64,000 bases of DNA from FEN-1219 sp963728995 (lineage in GTDB: Bacteria > Pseudomonadota > Gammaproteobacteria > Steroidobacterales > Rariloculaceae), in NCBI GenBank assembly GCA_963728995.1, contig CAVSMD010000003.1:917586-981585 (forward strand). The letters run 5' to 3'. The stretch's first letter is position 1. Each line of letters begins with the position of its first letter. This document shows positions 37,612 through 46,195 of this stretch, one piece after another. The notes beneath the pieces were generated by a model. The model was given only the letters and a program-made list of their open reading frames with translations, ran no database searches and was not told the origin of the DNA. Position numbers and translations under genes: made by a program.

Positions 37612-39126
37612 CTAAATTCCCTCTTTCGGCCAGGAGCGGCATTCCTCATATGCCCTAAGCAGTGCCTCTTTCACCGGAAGGGCTGGCTTAATGGCCTCGC
37701 GAACCCTCTGGCAGTGTGTTTGCCAATGTCGGGACTCGTTTTCGTTGAGTTGGGCGCGAACCCTTGTGGGAACGCGCTGACCGACCAATAGGTTGATGTA
37801 GCCTGGGTAACCGAAAATGGAATCAGTCGGGATGAGGGAGCCAAGAGACACGGCCGGCCCCACTTCCGCGTAGGCGCTCACTAACTCCTCCGCGCCGCCT
37901 AAAGGAGTGTTTTCGCGGCAGTGCCGCCAAAACGGCGTATCCAACCGTCGGTTAAAACGATAGTGCAACGCAAGAAAATCGCGAACGTCGTCCCAGACTG
38001 CTGCATAGCGCCCGTTTTCGATAGCTTTTAGGGTCTCTGACGGACTGCCGCCGCCGTCCCGAATAGCCCCTATTAGAAACCAGCATTGCGTGATGATGAG
38101 ATGTAACGCAGTTGCTTCCAGTGGCTCGACAAACCCGGAAGCATTGCCCACGCCGGCCACGTTGCCCACCCAATAGCGGTCGTAGCGGCCCGACGGGAAT
38201 CGGATGACGCGTAGATCATCGCCGAGCTTCGGATTTCTCTCCTTCAACTCGCGCATCGCCTCGTCCGGCGAGCAATACGGGGTCGAGAACACGTAGCCGC
38301 GAGTCACGCTATCGACAAAATCGATTTGCCAACACCAGCCATGGGCCATCGTCTCGGCCGTCGTGTAGGGGTGAACATCTGCGTCGTCTGCCGACCTTTG
38401 CCAAGAGCCAATCACCGCCGCATCGCAAGAAAGTGCATCGCCATAGGAAACGAATTTCGCTCCCATCGTTTCCTTGAGCAGAAGCGACTTGAATCCAGAG
38501 CAATCAACAAAGAAATCGCCTTCGATTTCGCGGCCGTCCTTGAGCTGGATACTTTTGACGTTGCCGGAATCATGGCGCTTCACTTCGACGATCTCACCGT
38601 CTACGACCTCGCCACCGTATTCCTTCACCTTGCGTTGCAGATAGTCGATAAACCTCTGATTGGGGATGTGGTAGGCCGCGCGCGGATCCACTGCTAAGCG
38701 GCCATTTTGGATCCTGCAGGGCGCGAGGCCGCGATCCATCATGGCGCCATAAGGGCTGCTATCCGACATGCCATCGAGACAGTAGAACGCCTGCACCCTC
38801 TCGAGGTTCGGCGCGTTCAGGGCCAAGAACTGCTCGAACGGGTAATTAAAGTGGGTATCGGCCGGATCGCCCCATTCCATTCGCAATCCCAGTTTCCAGC
38901 TCGGTCTCACCTCGCGCAGAAACTCGCCGCGGTCGATCCGCAGTGCTTTGTGCAGATAGTCAACGAACCCTTGCGTGGTCGATTCACCGACGCCGATCAC
39001 GGGGATATCGGCTGAGTGCACGACTACCACATGGATTCGCGGCAGATAGAGGCGAAACGAAAGTGCGGCGAGGAACCCTGCGCTTCCGCCGCCTACAATA
39101 ACGACTCTTTCAACGGGCTTTTCCAC
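37612..39126 (-). CDS. FAD-dependent tryptophan halogenase family protein
   Basis: A 504-residue flavin halogenase. GGGSAGFLAA binds FAD; the Lys in PSWKLGLRMEW corresponds by position to the catalytic Lys of PrnA; EPLEATALHL covers the flavin/chloride-binding Glu region. The canonical W-x-W-x-I-P motif is present only as GWCWQID, with Asp in place of Pro. Encoded downstream of the TonB receptor on the same strand but separated by a terminator. Similar halogenase/TonB pairs exist in xanthomonads and caulobacters, where substrates are mostly free indoles or unknown. No flavin reductase gene is adjacent. Noticeably more A/T at third positions than flanking genes. Confidence 0.85.
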   Translation of the reverse strand: MEKPVERVVIVGGGSAGFLAALSFRLYLPRIHVVVVHSADIPVIGVGESTTQGFVDYLHKALRIDRGEFLREVRPSWKLGLRMEWGDPADTHFNYPFEQFLALNAPNLERVQAFYCLDGMSDSSPYGAMMDRGLAPCRIQNGRLAVDPRAAYHIPNQRFIDYLQRKVKEYGGEVVDGEIVEVKRHDSGNVKSIQLKDGREIEGDFFVDCSGFKSLLLKETMGAKFVSYGDALSCDAAVIGSWQRSADDADVHPYTTAETMAHGWCWQIDFVDSVTRGYVFSTPYCSPDEAMRELKERNPKLGDDLRVIRFPSGRYDRYWVGNVAGVGNASGFVEPLEATALHLIITQCWFLIGAIRDGGGSPSETLKAIENGRYAAVWDDVRDFLALHYRFNRRLDTPFWRHCRENTPLGGAEELVSAYAEVGPAVSLGSLIPTDSIFGYPGYINLLVGQRVPTRVRAQLNENESRHWQTHCQRVREAIKPALPVKEALLRAYEECRSWPKEGI

Positions 39127-39243
39127 GCCACAACCTTAGACTAGCGACGCCGTTTTCGCCAAGGCGTGCCCTTCGTTTTCCGGCAACGCAAAACTTCTTG
39201 AAGCCACTACCAGTTCCCCGAGTCTTGCAACTCTTGAAGAACC

Positions 39244-39279
39244 AAAAAAAAGGGCTGCCGGCTCGCGCCAACAGCCCTT
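39244..39279 (-). terminator. Rho-independent terminator after the TonB receptor gene
   Basis: An 8-base stem (AAGGGCTG/CAGCCCTT, with a 14-base loop) is followed on the minus strand by a run of Ts, seen as the A tract at 39244-39251. It lies about 35 bases beyond the stop of the TonB receptor gene and before the halogenase ATG. Confidence 0.8.
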
Positions 39280-39312
39280 CTCATCTCGGCCAAGAGGCCG
39301 AACTTTAACGGA

Positions 39313-41898
39313 TCAGAACGACATTCTCGCCCGCAAGCCAACGACCCGCGGATCGCCGAAGAACACGGCCGCGGCCGAGTTCGAATGACCTTCGATGTAG
39401 GCCTTGTTGGTCACGTTGTTGGCGAACAGCTGAAGATCCCATTTATCCTTCTTGTAGCTGACTGAGAAGTTCAAGACATCGCGGTCGTCCGTGCGGTAGT
39501 ACATATCGAGCGATGATTGCAGAACATTCGTGTAGGTCGAATCTGCGTGACTGAGCGACAACGTTGGAGTAATGGAGCCGCCGCCCGAAAGCGGAATCGC
39601 GTAGTCGAAGCTCAGGAGGTAAGTAAGCTTCGGCGAGAACGGATTCTCGGACCCTTTGAACGTCAGGATGAGACTGGAATAGTCGAAGCACGTGCCCACC
39701 GTGGCGGCACTGGGGACGCAGCCCGCGTTGATGTCGCCCGGGTAGGCACCACCGCTGTTAGGCAACCCAGTCAACGCGCGCAGATCGAGCGTCGTGATCT
39801 CGCCGAGCTCAGAGTCGGTGTAGGCCACGTTAGCGTTGATCCCGAAGTTCCCGAACACGGCTCGTAGCGAGGCTTCGGCCCCCTGGATCGTCGAATCGCC
39901 GATGTTGGACGTTGCCGCCCGCGACTCGATCGCCGTCCGCGAGAACGTGTTCAGCTGCATGTCCTTGTACTTCATGCTGTACAAGCCAACCTCTGCGTAC
40001 AACCCGGGCCTCAACGTACCCTTCCAGCCGATCTCGACGTCGTCGACGACTTCCTCCACGATCGGCGTGACACCAGCCGCAACAGACTGAGCGGCCTTGT
40101 AGCCTCTGGCCACGAACGCGTACAGGAAGTGACCAGCAGCCGGTTCCCAGTTCACACCAACCTTGTACGTCGGCAAGTTGTCGTTCGCGATCAACGGCCC
40201 CTGGGTGGCATAAGGGCTACCGGGAGTGAAGTCGGGCTGACCGGGCGGCGGACAGTAGTAAACCTGCCCTTCCACGTTGCCGCTGCAAACCACGGTGTTC
40301 GTCGCGGTCGGCGCTGTAGTGGCGCCGGTATAGCTCGAGCGGTACTGCACGTTGTGGTCCTGGTTCTGCCGCAGTTCCACGTTCAATGCCCACTGGTCGG
40401 TGAAGTGGAAGTTCAGCTGGCCGAAAATGGCCTTGTGCTCCACGTCATCGAGCGAGCTCCAATGGAACCGGCTCAAGCCCGGCACCAAGCTCGTTGCGCA
40501 AGGCCTCCACGAGCTGTTGTACTGCCAACCGCAGTTTAAGACAGGCCCGCTGATGGCCGCGTATGGACCACCCGCGAACGGATTGTTGAAGTGCAGCTCC
40601 GTGTGGCGTTTGTTCTCGTACAAGCCGACCAGCCACTCGAGGCGGTTACCCTCCGGCGAGATCAAGTTGAACTCCTGCGACCAAGTCTTCATTCCTGGCC
40701 CGAGCTGCCAACCTTGATAGCCGTCGTAGACGAGGCTGTCGCCGCCCTCGGTTTGGTGCCGGTTCATCACGATGTTGCTCGACAGCGAGCGGAACGTCAT
40801 GCCGCTATCAAAGTGGTAATTCACCTCGACGGACTCACGATTGACGTTCATGTCGCGCTCTTGCGGATAGAGGTTCGCGAGCTCCCATGGGCTGACGGGA
40901 TCGTAACGAGTACTGCCCGGCCCGGGACGGGCCCCTGGCAAGAACCCGCCGTTGCCATCGGACACCGAAAGCGCGGGATCCGGGGTTGCAGCGTGCGGTG
41001 CATACGTCGTGACCGGGACGGGCGGCGTCAGGGGATTGCCGTCATTGTCCCAGTAGCCGATGTAGTAATTCTCGTTCGGTTGCTGCGTCGGGCCATAGCT
41101 GTGTAGCTCGCTTTGCTCGAGCTTCGCCCAGACGCTCACCTTCTCGCTGGGCTCCCACAGGGCGCTCAAGCGCATGTTCTGGTCCTGCTGATCGCCAGGA
41201 TTCCACTGCGAGCTACCGCCCGGAGTTGTGGCTCCGCCCACGTTATCGAAGTAACTGTCACGCGCCTCGCTCATGTAGGCCGCGCGGGCCGCGAACGTGT
41301 CGGAGATGGGCAGGTTCAACGCGCCCATGATCTTGCGCTCGCCGTAAGTGCCCACCGTGGTTTCGATGAAGCCATTCAAGCCATCGAAGTTAGGCCTTGC
41401 CGAGTTGATGAGAATTGCACCACCAGCTGCAGCCTGACCGACGAAGGTAGCCTGCGGGCCGCGCAATACCTCGATGCCCTGGACATCGAAGAAGCCGCTC
41501 GCAATACCCATTTCCTCGCCCTGCGTCGCGCCGTCGAAGAATACGGGCACACCCACTTGCTCGCTGGGACCACCGCGTGACGGGTTACCTACACCGCGAA
41601 TGTTCGCTTGGACGTAGGAACCATTCTGGAAGAACTGTAGAGCGGGAACTGCGTTTTGCAGATCGATGATGTCTTTGATCTGATTTTCCGCAATGAACGA
41701 GTCACTCAGCACCTCGACGGAGATGGCTGTGGTGGCCTCGTCGTTGGTACGGCGCTCGGCCGTAACTATGATTTCCTCCAACGCGCGCGCCCCTTCTTGG
41801 GCGAACGCCTTACCCGCTACGGCGCCGCACGCGATTGCGACTGCAGTGGCCAGGGCCGTTGCGCGGATCCCGTCCGCTTCCCTTGTTACTTTCTTCAA
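39313..41898 (-). CDS. TonB-dependent outer-membrane receptor
   Basis: An 861-residue receptor. TTG start at 41898 after AGGGGGG; signal peptide ending GKAFAQ; TonB box EEIIVTAERR; plug domain with IRGVGNPSRGGPSEQVG and VQGIEVLRGPQATFVGQAAAGG; a long beta-barrel ending in NVTNKAYIEG and the terminal aromatic ARMSF. Energised uptake of an unidentified ligand across the outer membrane. Position before a flavin halogenase suggests an indole or other aromatic ligand, but only by association. Confidence 0.9.
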   Translation of the reverse strand: MKKVTREADGIRATALATAVAIACGAVAGKAFAQEGARALEEIIVTAERRTNDEATTAISVEVLSDSFIAENQIKDIIDLQNAVPALQFFQNGSYVQANIRGVGNPSRGGPSEQVGVPVFFDGATQGEEMGIASGFFDVQGIEVLRGPQATFVGQAAAGGAILINSARPNFDGLNGFIETTVGTYGERKIMGALNLPISDTFAARAAYMSEARDSYFDNVGGATTPGGSSQWNPGDQQDQNMRLSALWEPSEKVSVWAKLEQSELHSYGPTQQPNENYYIGYWDNDGNPLTPPVPVTTYAPHAATPDPALSVSDGNGGFLPGARPGPGSTRYDPVSPWELANLYPQERDMNVNRESVEVNYHFDSGMTFRSLSSNIVMNRHQTEGGDSLVYDGYQGWQLGPGMKTWSQEFNLISPEGNRLEWLVGLYENKRHTELHFNNPFAGGPYAAISGPVLNCGWQYNSSWRPCATSLVPGLSRFHWSSLDDVEHKAIFGQLNFHFTDQWALNVELRQNQDHNVQYRSSYTGATTAPTATNTVVCSGNVEGQVYYCPPPGQPDFTPGSPYATQGPLIANDNLPTYKVGVNWEPAAGHFLYAFVARGYKAAQSVAAGVTPIVEEVVDDVEIGWKGTLRPGLYAEVGLYSMKYKDMQLNTFSRTAIESRAATSNIGDSTIQGAEASLRAVFGNFGINANVAYTDSELGEITTLDLRALTGLPNSGGAYPGDINAGCVPSAATVGTCFDYSSLILTFKGSENPFSPKLTYLLSFDYAIPLSGGGSITPTLSLSHADSTYTNVLQSSLDMYYRTDDRDVLNFSVSYKKDKWDLQLFANNVTNKAYIEGHSNSAAAVFFGDPRVVGLRARMSF

Positions 41899-42268
41899 AA
41901 GAACCCCCCTCGGCAATGCCGTTACATAGGTAGCTTTTTTGACATCCTTGCCATTTTGTTTCCCCGTAAAGCTCGAACCGGCCTGCCGCCTGCCCCCTTC
42001 GCACGACGTCTTGGCCTGTGGTCCCGAGACGAAGGTTATTGCATATAACGGACATCGACAATAGAAAACTTTGCTTTACTTTGCGTTATAGAACGTACGC
42101 GTTCCCCCCTATTTCGGAGTTCGTGCCGCCTCGGCGCATTGTGTAGCGGATGAGCAACGCGCCGCGAAGAGCCGTTTTCGTCGCGTATAGCGTTGGGCTC
42201 GTGAAGGCAGCGGAACGCGCGAAACCCGGCTCCGCGCTGCTGGCGATGCTGCCCGACACGGGCGAGCG
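41899..42268. promoter_or_regulatory. Upstream region of the TonB receptor gene with a spaced inverted repeat
   Basis: About 370 A/T-richer bases without a gene between the receptor start and the LuxR-type fragment. TATAACG (42044-42050) and CGTTATA (42084-42090) form a spaced inverted repeat that could be bound by a dimeric regulator. No unequivocal sigma-70 boxes were fixed. Confidence 0.4.
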
Positions 42269-42604
42269 CTACGCATCGCGTAGCGACGATGTATTCGCGA
42301 CCTGCTGGATGAGCCGAACCAACGCCGGCTGGGCACGAACAGCGGTTTTGTCGAACACTCGTTGCAGATGCGTGCGCGCCGTGGTGAGGCGGATGCCGCA
42401 ATCGTGCGCGCGTAGCGTTAGGCCAGCGGCGATCGCGACGGCAATACGGCCTTCGGTTGGCGTGAGCCCAAACACTTTAGCCACCAACTGTGCAGAGCTG
42501 CGATGCTCGGCATCGAGATCCGCACGTTCCCGATCTCGAGGACCGCTCGGTTTTCGCGGCGAATTCCCTTCGCACGCGAAGATCCGGCTTGGATCAGCTG
42601 CCAT
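42269..42604 (-). pseudogene. C-terminal fragment of a LuxR-type regulator
   Basis: 111 codons ending in a recognisable LuxR helix-turn-helix: FGLTPTEGRIAVAIAAGLTL, then GIRLTTARTHLQRVFDKT. The usual N-terminal sensory domain is absent: the fragment opens one base away from the divergent HipA-like start. The HTH itself is a few residues shorter than consensus between GLTLR and GIRL. Likely a remnant of the regulator that once accompanied the TonB gene. Confidence 0.6.
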
Positions 42605-42605
42605 A

Positions 42606-43391
42606 ATGCGCGACGTGAGAACGGTAGTCGCAACGAGGTACGTGACGCCGCTGCGCGAAGGTGGGTCGCTGCCCGCCATCGTCGAAGCCGATGACGACGG
42701 CATGTACGTGCTCAAGTTCCGCGGCGCGGGGCAGGGGCCGAAGGCGCTCGTGGCGGAGTTGCTCGCCGGAGAGCTCGCGCGCGCCGCGGGGCTGCCGGTG
42801 CCCACGATCGTGCTGGCGGAGCTCGATCCCGATCTCGCGCGCACGGAGCCAGACCCCGAAATTCAGAGCTTGATCCGCGCGAGCACGGGCACGAACTTCG
42901 GCATCGACTACCTGCCGGGCGCCGTGATGTTCGATCCCGTGACGGAGGCGCCCTCTGCAGAGCTCGCGTCCGCCATCGTATGGTTCGACGCCTTCGTCAC
43001 GAACGTGGACCGCACGGCGCGCAACACCAATCTGCTCATGTGGCATCGACAGCTCTGGCTCATCGACCACGGCGCCGCGCTCTACTTTCATCACGCCTGG
43101 GACGAAGACTACGTCGCGCACAGCCGGACGTCTTTTCCGATGATCAAGGATCACGTGCTGCTACCATTCGCGAGCAAGCTCGAGGACGCAGATCGCCTCA
43201 TGGCCGAGCGGATTACGGCGGCGACGATCGAGGCCGCCGTGGGGTTGTTGCCGGAGGCGTGGCTCAGCGATGATGCGCCCGGACATGCGGCGGCAACTTC
43301 GCGGGTTTACGCTACGTATTTGATGAGTCGGCTCGAATCGCGGCAGGCGTTTCTCGAGGAGGCGATCCGTGCCCAATCCCGTCACATATGA
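42606..43391 (+). CDS. HipA-like kinase-domain protein (HipA_2 type)
   Basis: A 261-residue protein similar to the stand-alone HipA-like kinases: nucleotide-binding strands VLKFRGAGQGPKALVAEL, the catalytic loop NVDRTARNTNLLMW and the metal-binding DHG in LWLIDHGAAL. No N-terminal HipB partner gene exists; instead it overlaps a DUF3037 gene by 23 bases. This two-gene arrangement recurs in bacteria and its target is unknown. The ATG at 42606 is used; sequence upstream in frame belongs to the antisense LuxR fragment. Confidence 0.8.
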   Translation: MRDVRTVVATRYVTPLREGGSLPAIVEADDDGMYVLKFRGAGQGPKALVAELLAGELARAAGLPVPTIVLAELDPDLARTEPDPEIQSLIRASTGTNFGIDYLPGAVMFDPVTEAPSAELASAIVWFDAFVTNVDRTARNTNLLMWHRQLWLIDHGAALYFHHAWDEDYVAHSRTSFPMIKDHVLLPFASKLEDADRLMAERITAATIEAAVGLLPEAWLSDDAPGHAAATSRVYATYLMSRLESRQAFLEEAIRAQSRHI

Positions 43392-43824
43392 CTACGCGAT
43401 AGTTCGCGTCGTGCCGAAGGTCGAACGCGCGGAGTTCCTCAACGTCGGTGTGATCGTCTCGTGCCCGAAGCTCGACCTGCTGCTCGCGCGAATAGAGCTC
43501 GACGAGCGGCGGCTCGTCACGCTCGACCCGACGATCGATCTAGAGTCGGTGCGCACGCATCTCGCAGCAATACCCACCATCTGCGCAGGGGGCGAGCGCG
43601 CAGGGCCGATCGGCAAGCTCTCGCAGCGCGAGCGATTCCATTGGCTGGTTGCGCCGCGCAGCACGATCATCCAGACGTCACCGACGCACGCGGGGACGGG
43701 ACGCGACATCGAAGAGGTCGTCGAGCGGCTGCTCGACACGATGGTGCGGCCGGCGCCTTCGGGTCAGCCTTCGCTCGAGTCCGGCCCCGTGCGCGGCAAC
43801 GCGGCAAAGGGAAATTCGGCATAG
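43369..43824 (+). CDS. DUF3037 family protein
   Basis: A 151-residue protein: TYDYAIVRVVPKVERAEFLNVGVIV at the start and GKLSQRERFHWLVAPRSTIIQ in the core, both diagnostic of DUF3037. GTG start at 43369 inside the HipA-like gene end. Always encoded with HipA-like kinases of this type, so probably a partner or target-recruiting subunit; biochemical role undetermined. Confidence 0.8.
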   Translation: MPNPVTYDYAIVRVVPKVERAEFLNVGVIVSCPKLDLLLARIELDERRLVTLDPTIDLESVRTHLAAIPTICAGGERAGPIGKLSQRERFHWLVAPRSTIIQTSPTHAGTGRDIEEVVERLLDTMVRPAPSGQPSLESGPVRGNAAKGNSA

Positions 43825-43871
43825 GTTTTGACGAATGCGTGGCCCGATCGTCGCGCGCGGCCGGGTACCTC

Positions 43872-43925
43872 ACGAACATCATGCTCGTCAGCGTGACGGA
43901 GCGGACGCGCGAGATCGGCATCCGC
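43872..43925 (+). pseudogene. Fragment of a MacB/FtsX-type permease gene
   Basis: Eighteen codons reading TNIMLVSVTERTREIGIR, the conserved block preceding the first FtsX helix cluster of MacB permeases. It is joined in frame to cytochrome b561-like sequence, showing a deletion or rearrangement junction. Confidence 0.55.
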
Positions 43926-44312
43926 GTGGCGGCTTACGTCGTCATTCTTTATCTCACGGGCAGGACCGACCAGCGTCCGCCGCCGGGGCTCAACTATCAC
44001 AAGGTGGTAGGCTTCACGATACTCATCCCCGTTTGTCTGCGCCTCTGCTGGCGCGCGATCAATCCAAAGCAAAGCTCTCGGACGGCATGCCGAGCTGGCA
44101 GATATGGACGTCCCGAGTGAGCAGGTTGGATATTCGATACGTTCGGGATCACGTATGCGCAATTGAACGACTTTTGCGACGCCTTCCACTACGGCATCGT
44201 CGGGCCGTATGCTTTTTGGGTGCTGATCCTTGCCCATGCGGGCGCGGCGACTTACCACCACGTCGTACAGAAGGACGACGTTCTGACTCGCATGTTGCCC
44301 CGCAAGACGTGA
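43926..44312 (+). pseudogene. Cytochrome b561 remnant, frameshifted
   Basis: Reading across three frames gives VVILYLTG, NYHKVVGFTILIPVCLRLCW (haem-ligand His and Arg/Trp helix), SWQIWTSRV and finally GIVGPYAFWVLILAHAGAAT with YHHVVQKDDVLTRMLP, the canonical C-terminal helix of small cytochrome b561 proteins. The N-terminal helix is missing, replaced by the MacB fragment. Nonfunctional. Confidence 0.6.
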
Positions 44313-44384
44313 AGCGAGACGCTATCCGCTTCTGGCGATCATCGACGAGTTTCGCGTAGCCTATTGCCCATTCTGGAACCCATC

Positions 44385-45380
44385 ATGCGAGTCACACCCA
44401 TGCTCGTCCGAGTGCTCCGCACCGTTCTCTGGTCCTCGGCACTGGTGTTGCCGGGTCTCGTCCTCGCGCAAGCTACACCGGTCGTGCGCCTGCAGAATCT
44501 TGCGCACGCGGTCACGAGCCTCGACAAGACCCTACCGTTCTACCGCGACGCGCTGGGCTTCGCGGTGAATGGCGACCCGCTCGCGCGGCAGCCGCAGGCG
44601 CTCAACGGAGAGATGTCGAAGTTCACCGGCACTAGCGGCATGAGCTTCCGCGCCGCCACGTTCAAGATTCCGAACGCGGAGTTCGGCTTCGAGCTCACCG
44701 AGTTCACGGGTGCTGCGCGTGAAGCCGGTGTGCCGCGCGTTCAAGACATCGGTGCGACGATGCTCGTGCTGCGTGTCCGTGACGTTCCGGCGATGCTCGC
44801 CAAAGCGCTCGCGGCGGGTGCCAAAGTGGCGTCCACCGGTGGCGCGCCCGTGGGCAATGCGGTCGTGCTGCGCGATACCGACGGCTTCTTGGTCGAGCTC
44901 CAGCAGCCAGCGACGGCGCCGGCAGGCGTCACGGGCGACATTCTCGGCGCTTCGATCAACCTCTCGGTGGCCGATGCGGACAAGTCGGCCGACTTCTTGA
45001 GCAAGGCCGTCGGCTTCGAGGTGCGCCCGCCTTCGGCGGTGACGTCGAACCCCACCGTGCTGAAGCTGATCGGTCTCGACAACGCCGAGTGGCGCATCGT
45101 GCACGGCCACATCCCCGGCACGACGGCCGATTTCGGGCTCATCGAGTACCGCGGCCTGCCGCGCGGCCGGTTCTCGCCGAGCGCCAAGAATCCGGGGGCG
45201 CCTGCGTTTACGATGGTGGTTGGCGATATCGTGGGCGCTACCGAACGGTGGGTGAAATCCGGCGGTATCGTCGCGTCCACGGGGGGCGAGCCGATCGTTC
45301 AGTCGAGCGGTGCAGGCAACGTTTTCGTGAAGGATATCGACGGGTTCACATGGGAGCTCATCCAGCGCGCCACGCAGTAG
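44385..45380 (+). CDS. Exported protein with two VOC (glyoxalase-fold) domains
   Basis: A 331-residue protein with signal peptide (LWSSALVLPGLVLAQ) and two paired beta-alpha-beta-beta-beta modules: RLQNLAHAVTSLDKTLPFYR with DTDGFLVELQQP, and ASINLSVADADKSADFL with DIDGFTWELIQ. VOC domains bind divalent metal with His/Glu; here several ligand positions (AHAV, VELQQ) persist. Periplasmic location is unusual; it may be a dioxygenase, isomerase or binding protein. ATG 44385 is preferred over an upstream TTG. Confidence 0.75.
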   Translation: MRVTPMLVRVLRTVLWSSALVLPGLVLAQATPVVRLQNLAHAVTSLDKTLPFYRDALGFAVNGDPLARQPQALNGEMSKFTGTSGMSFRAATFKIPNAEFGFELTEFTGAAREAGVPRVQDIGATMLVLRVRDVPAMLAKALAAGAKVASTGGAPVGNAVVLRDTDGFLVELQQPATAPAGVTGDILGASINLSVADADKSADFLSKAVGFEVRPPSAVTSNPTVLKLIGLDNAEWRIVHGHIPGTTADFGLIEYRGLPRGRFSPSAKNPGAPAFTMVVGDIVGATERWVKSGGIVASTGGEPIVQSSGAGNVFVKDIDGFTWELIQRATQ

Positions 45381-45871
45381 TGCCGCCGGGCGCGAGGCGC
45401 CGAATCACCAGGGTGGCTGCCTGGCTGGCCTTGGCCATCGTGGCCGGCTCGGCGTCGCCCCAAGAGCCGAAATCCGATGGCTCGAAGGCCGACTCGACGC
45501 CGAAACGCGTCCGTGAAGACGCCGCGAATGCCAGGTTGGACAAGTGCGTCACGATGCCGCCCCTCGATTTTACGGTCCTGAACGACGCGCACGTCTATAT
45601 CCAAACTCGCGGCCGCAATCACTACTTGCTGTCGACCGCCGAATGCAAGGACCTGAAGCAGAGCTACGTCGTCGGCGAGGTCCGGCTGGTCCCTTATGGG
45701 CGCCGCGTCTGCCAGCGCGATGGTTCCTACATCGTGTATCGCACGGCCGGACACGATGCCACATGCGCCATTCTGACGATCGACCGCGTGAGCAGCAGGG
45801 CAGAGGCGAGGTCGCGCGTCGAGCACGAGCAGTCGGAGATCGAGGTCACGAAGGAACCGTCGCCCGAATGA
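45380..45871 (+). CDS. Small exported DUF6491-like protein
   Basis: About 163 residues from a GTG overlapping the preceding TAG stop. Signal-like leader VAAWLALAIVAGSASPQ; the mature region LDFTVLNDAHVYIQTRGRNHYLL, with paired Cys (ECKDL, RRVCQRD), resembles DUF6491 proteins. Function unknown. Tight coupling to the VOC gene suggests a common function. Confidence 0.55.
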   Translation: MPPGARRRITRVAAWLALAIVAGSASPQEPKSDGSKADSTPKRVREDAANARLDKCVTMPPLDFTVLNDAHVYIQTRGRNHYLLSTAECKDLKQSYVVGEVRLVPYGRRVCQRDGSYIVYRTAGHDATCAILTIDRVSSRAEARSRVEHEQSEIEVTKEPSPE

Positions 45872-45926
45872 CCGGCCGATTCGGCGTCGCTCGCGGGGCA
45901 TCTCGATCGCAGCAGCGCTCGCATAA

Positions 45927-46058
45927 TGCTCGTTTGGCGATGCCGGCTCGGCGGGAATCGCGGTCACGGGTCTCGCGGCCGCGGCGCTCCTTGCGAGCTG
46001 GCTCCCGGCGCGCCGCGCCGCGCGGATCGATCCGATGCGCGCGCTGCGAGAAGAGTAG
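45927..46058 (+). pseudogene. C-terminal fragment of a MacB/FtsX-type permease
   Basis: In one frame the sequence reads GIAVTGLAAAALLASWLPAR followed by RAARIDPMRALREE and a stop, the highly characteristic end of MacB-family permeases. No upstream part of the gene adjoins it. It may come from the same ancestral gene as the fragment 2 kb to the left, with the b561/VOC block inserted between. Confidence 0.65.
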
Positions 46059-46195
46059 GTCACGAGCCGCACTCTCGTCGAAGGGCGAAGCACCGGCCAG
46101 GCAGTCCACTATTGCGGGAGAGTCACGTGTCGTAGCCAATGGATGGAATTGGATGGACAAACGGATGCCGGGTGTCATCCTCCAAATGGAGGGCA

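Noticed and set aside
39836..41580. Plus-strand open frames opposite the TonB receptor
   Set aside because: No motif or start support; the minus strand encodes a full receptor.
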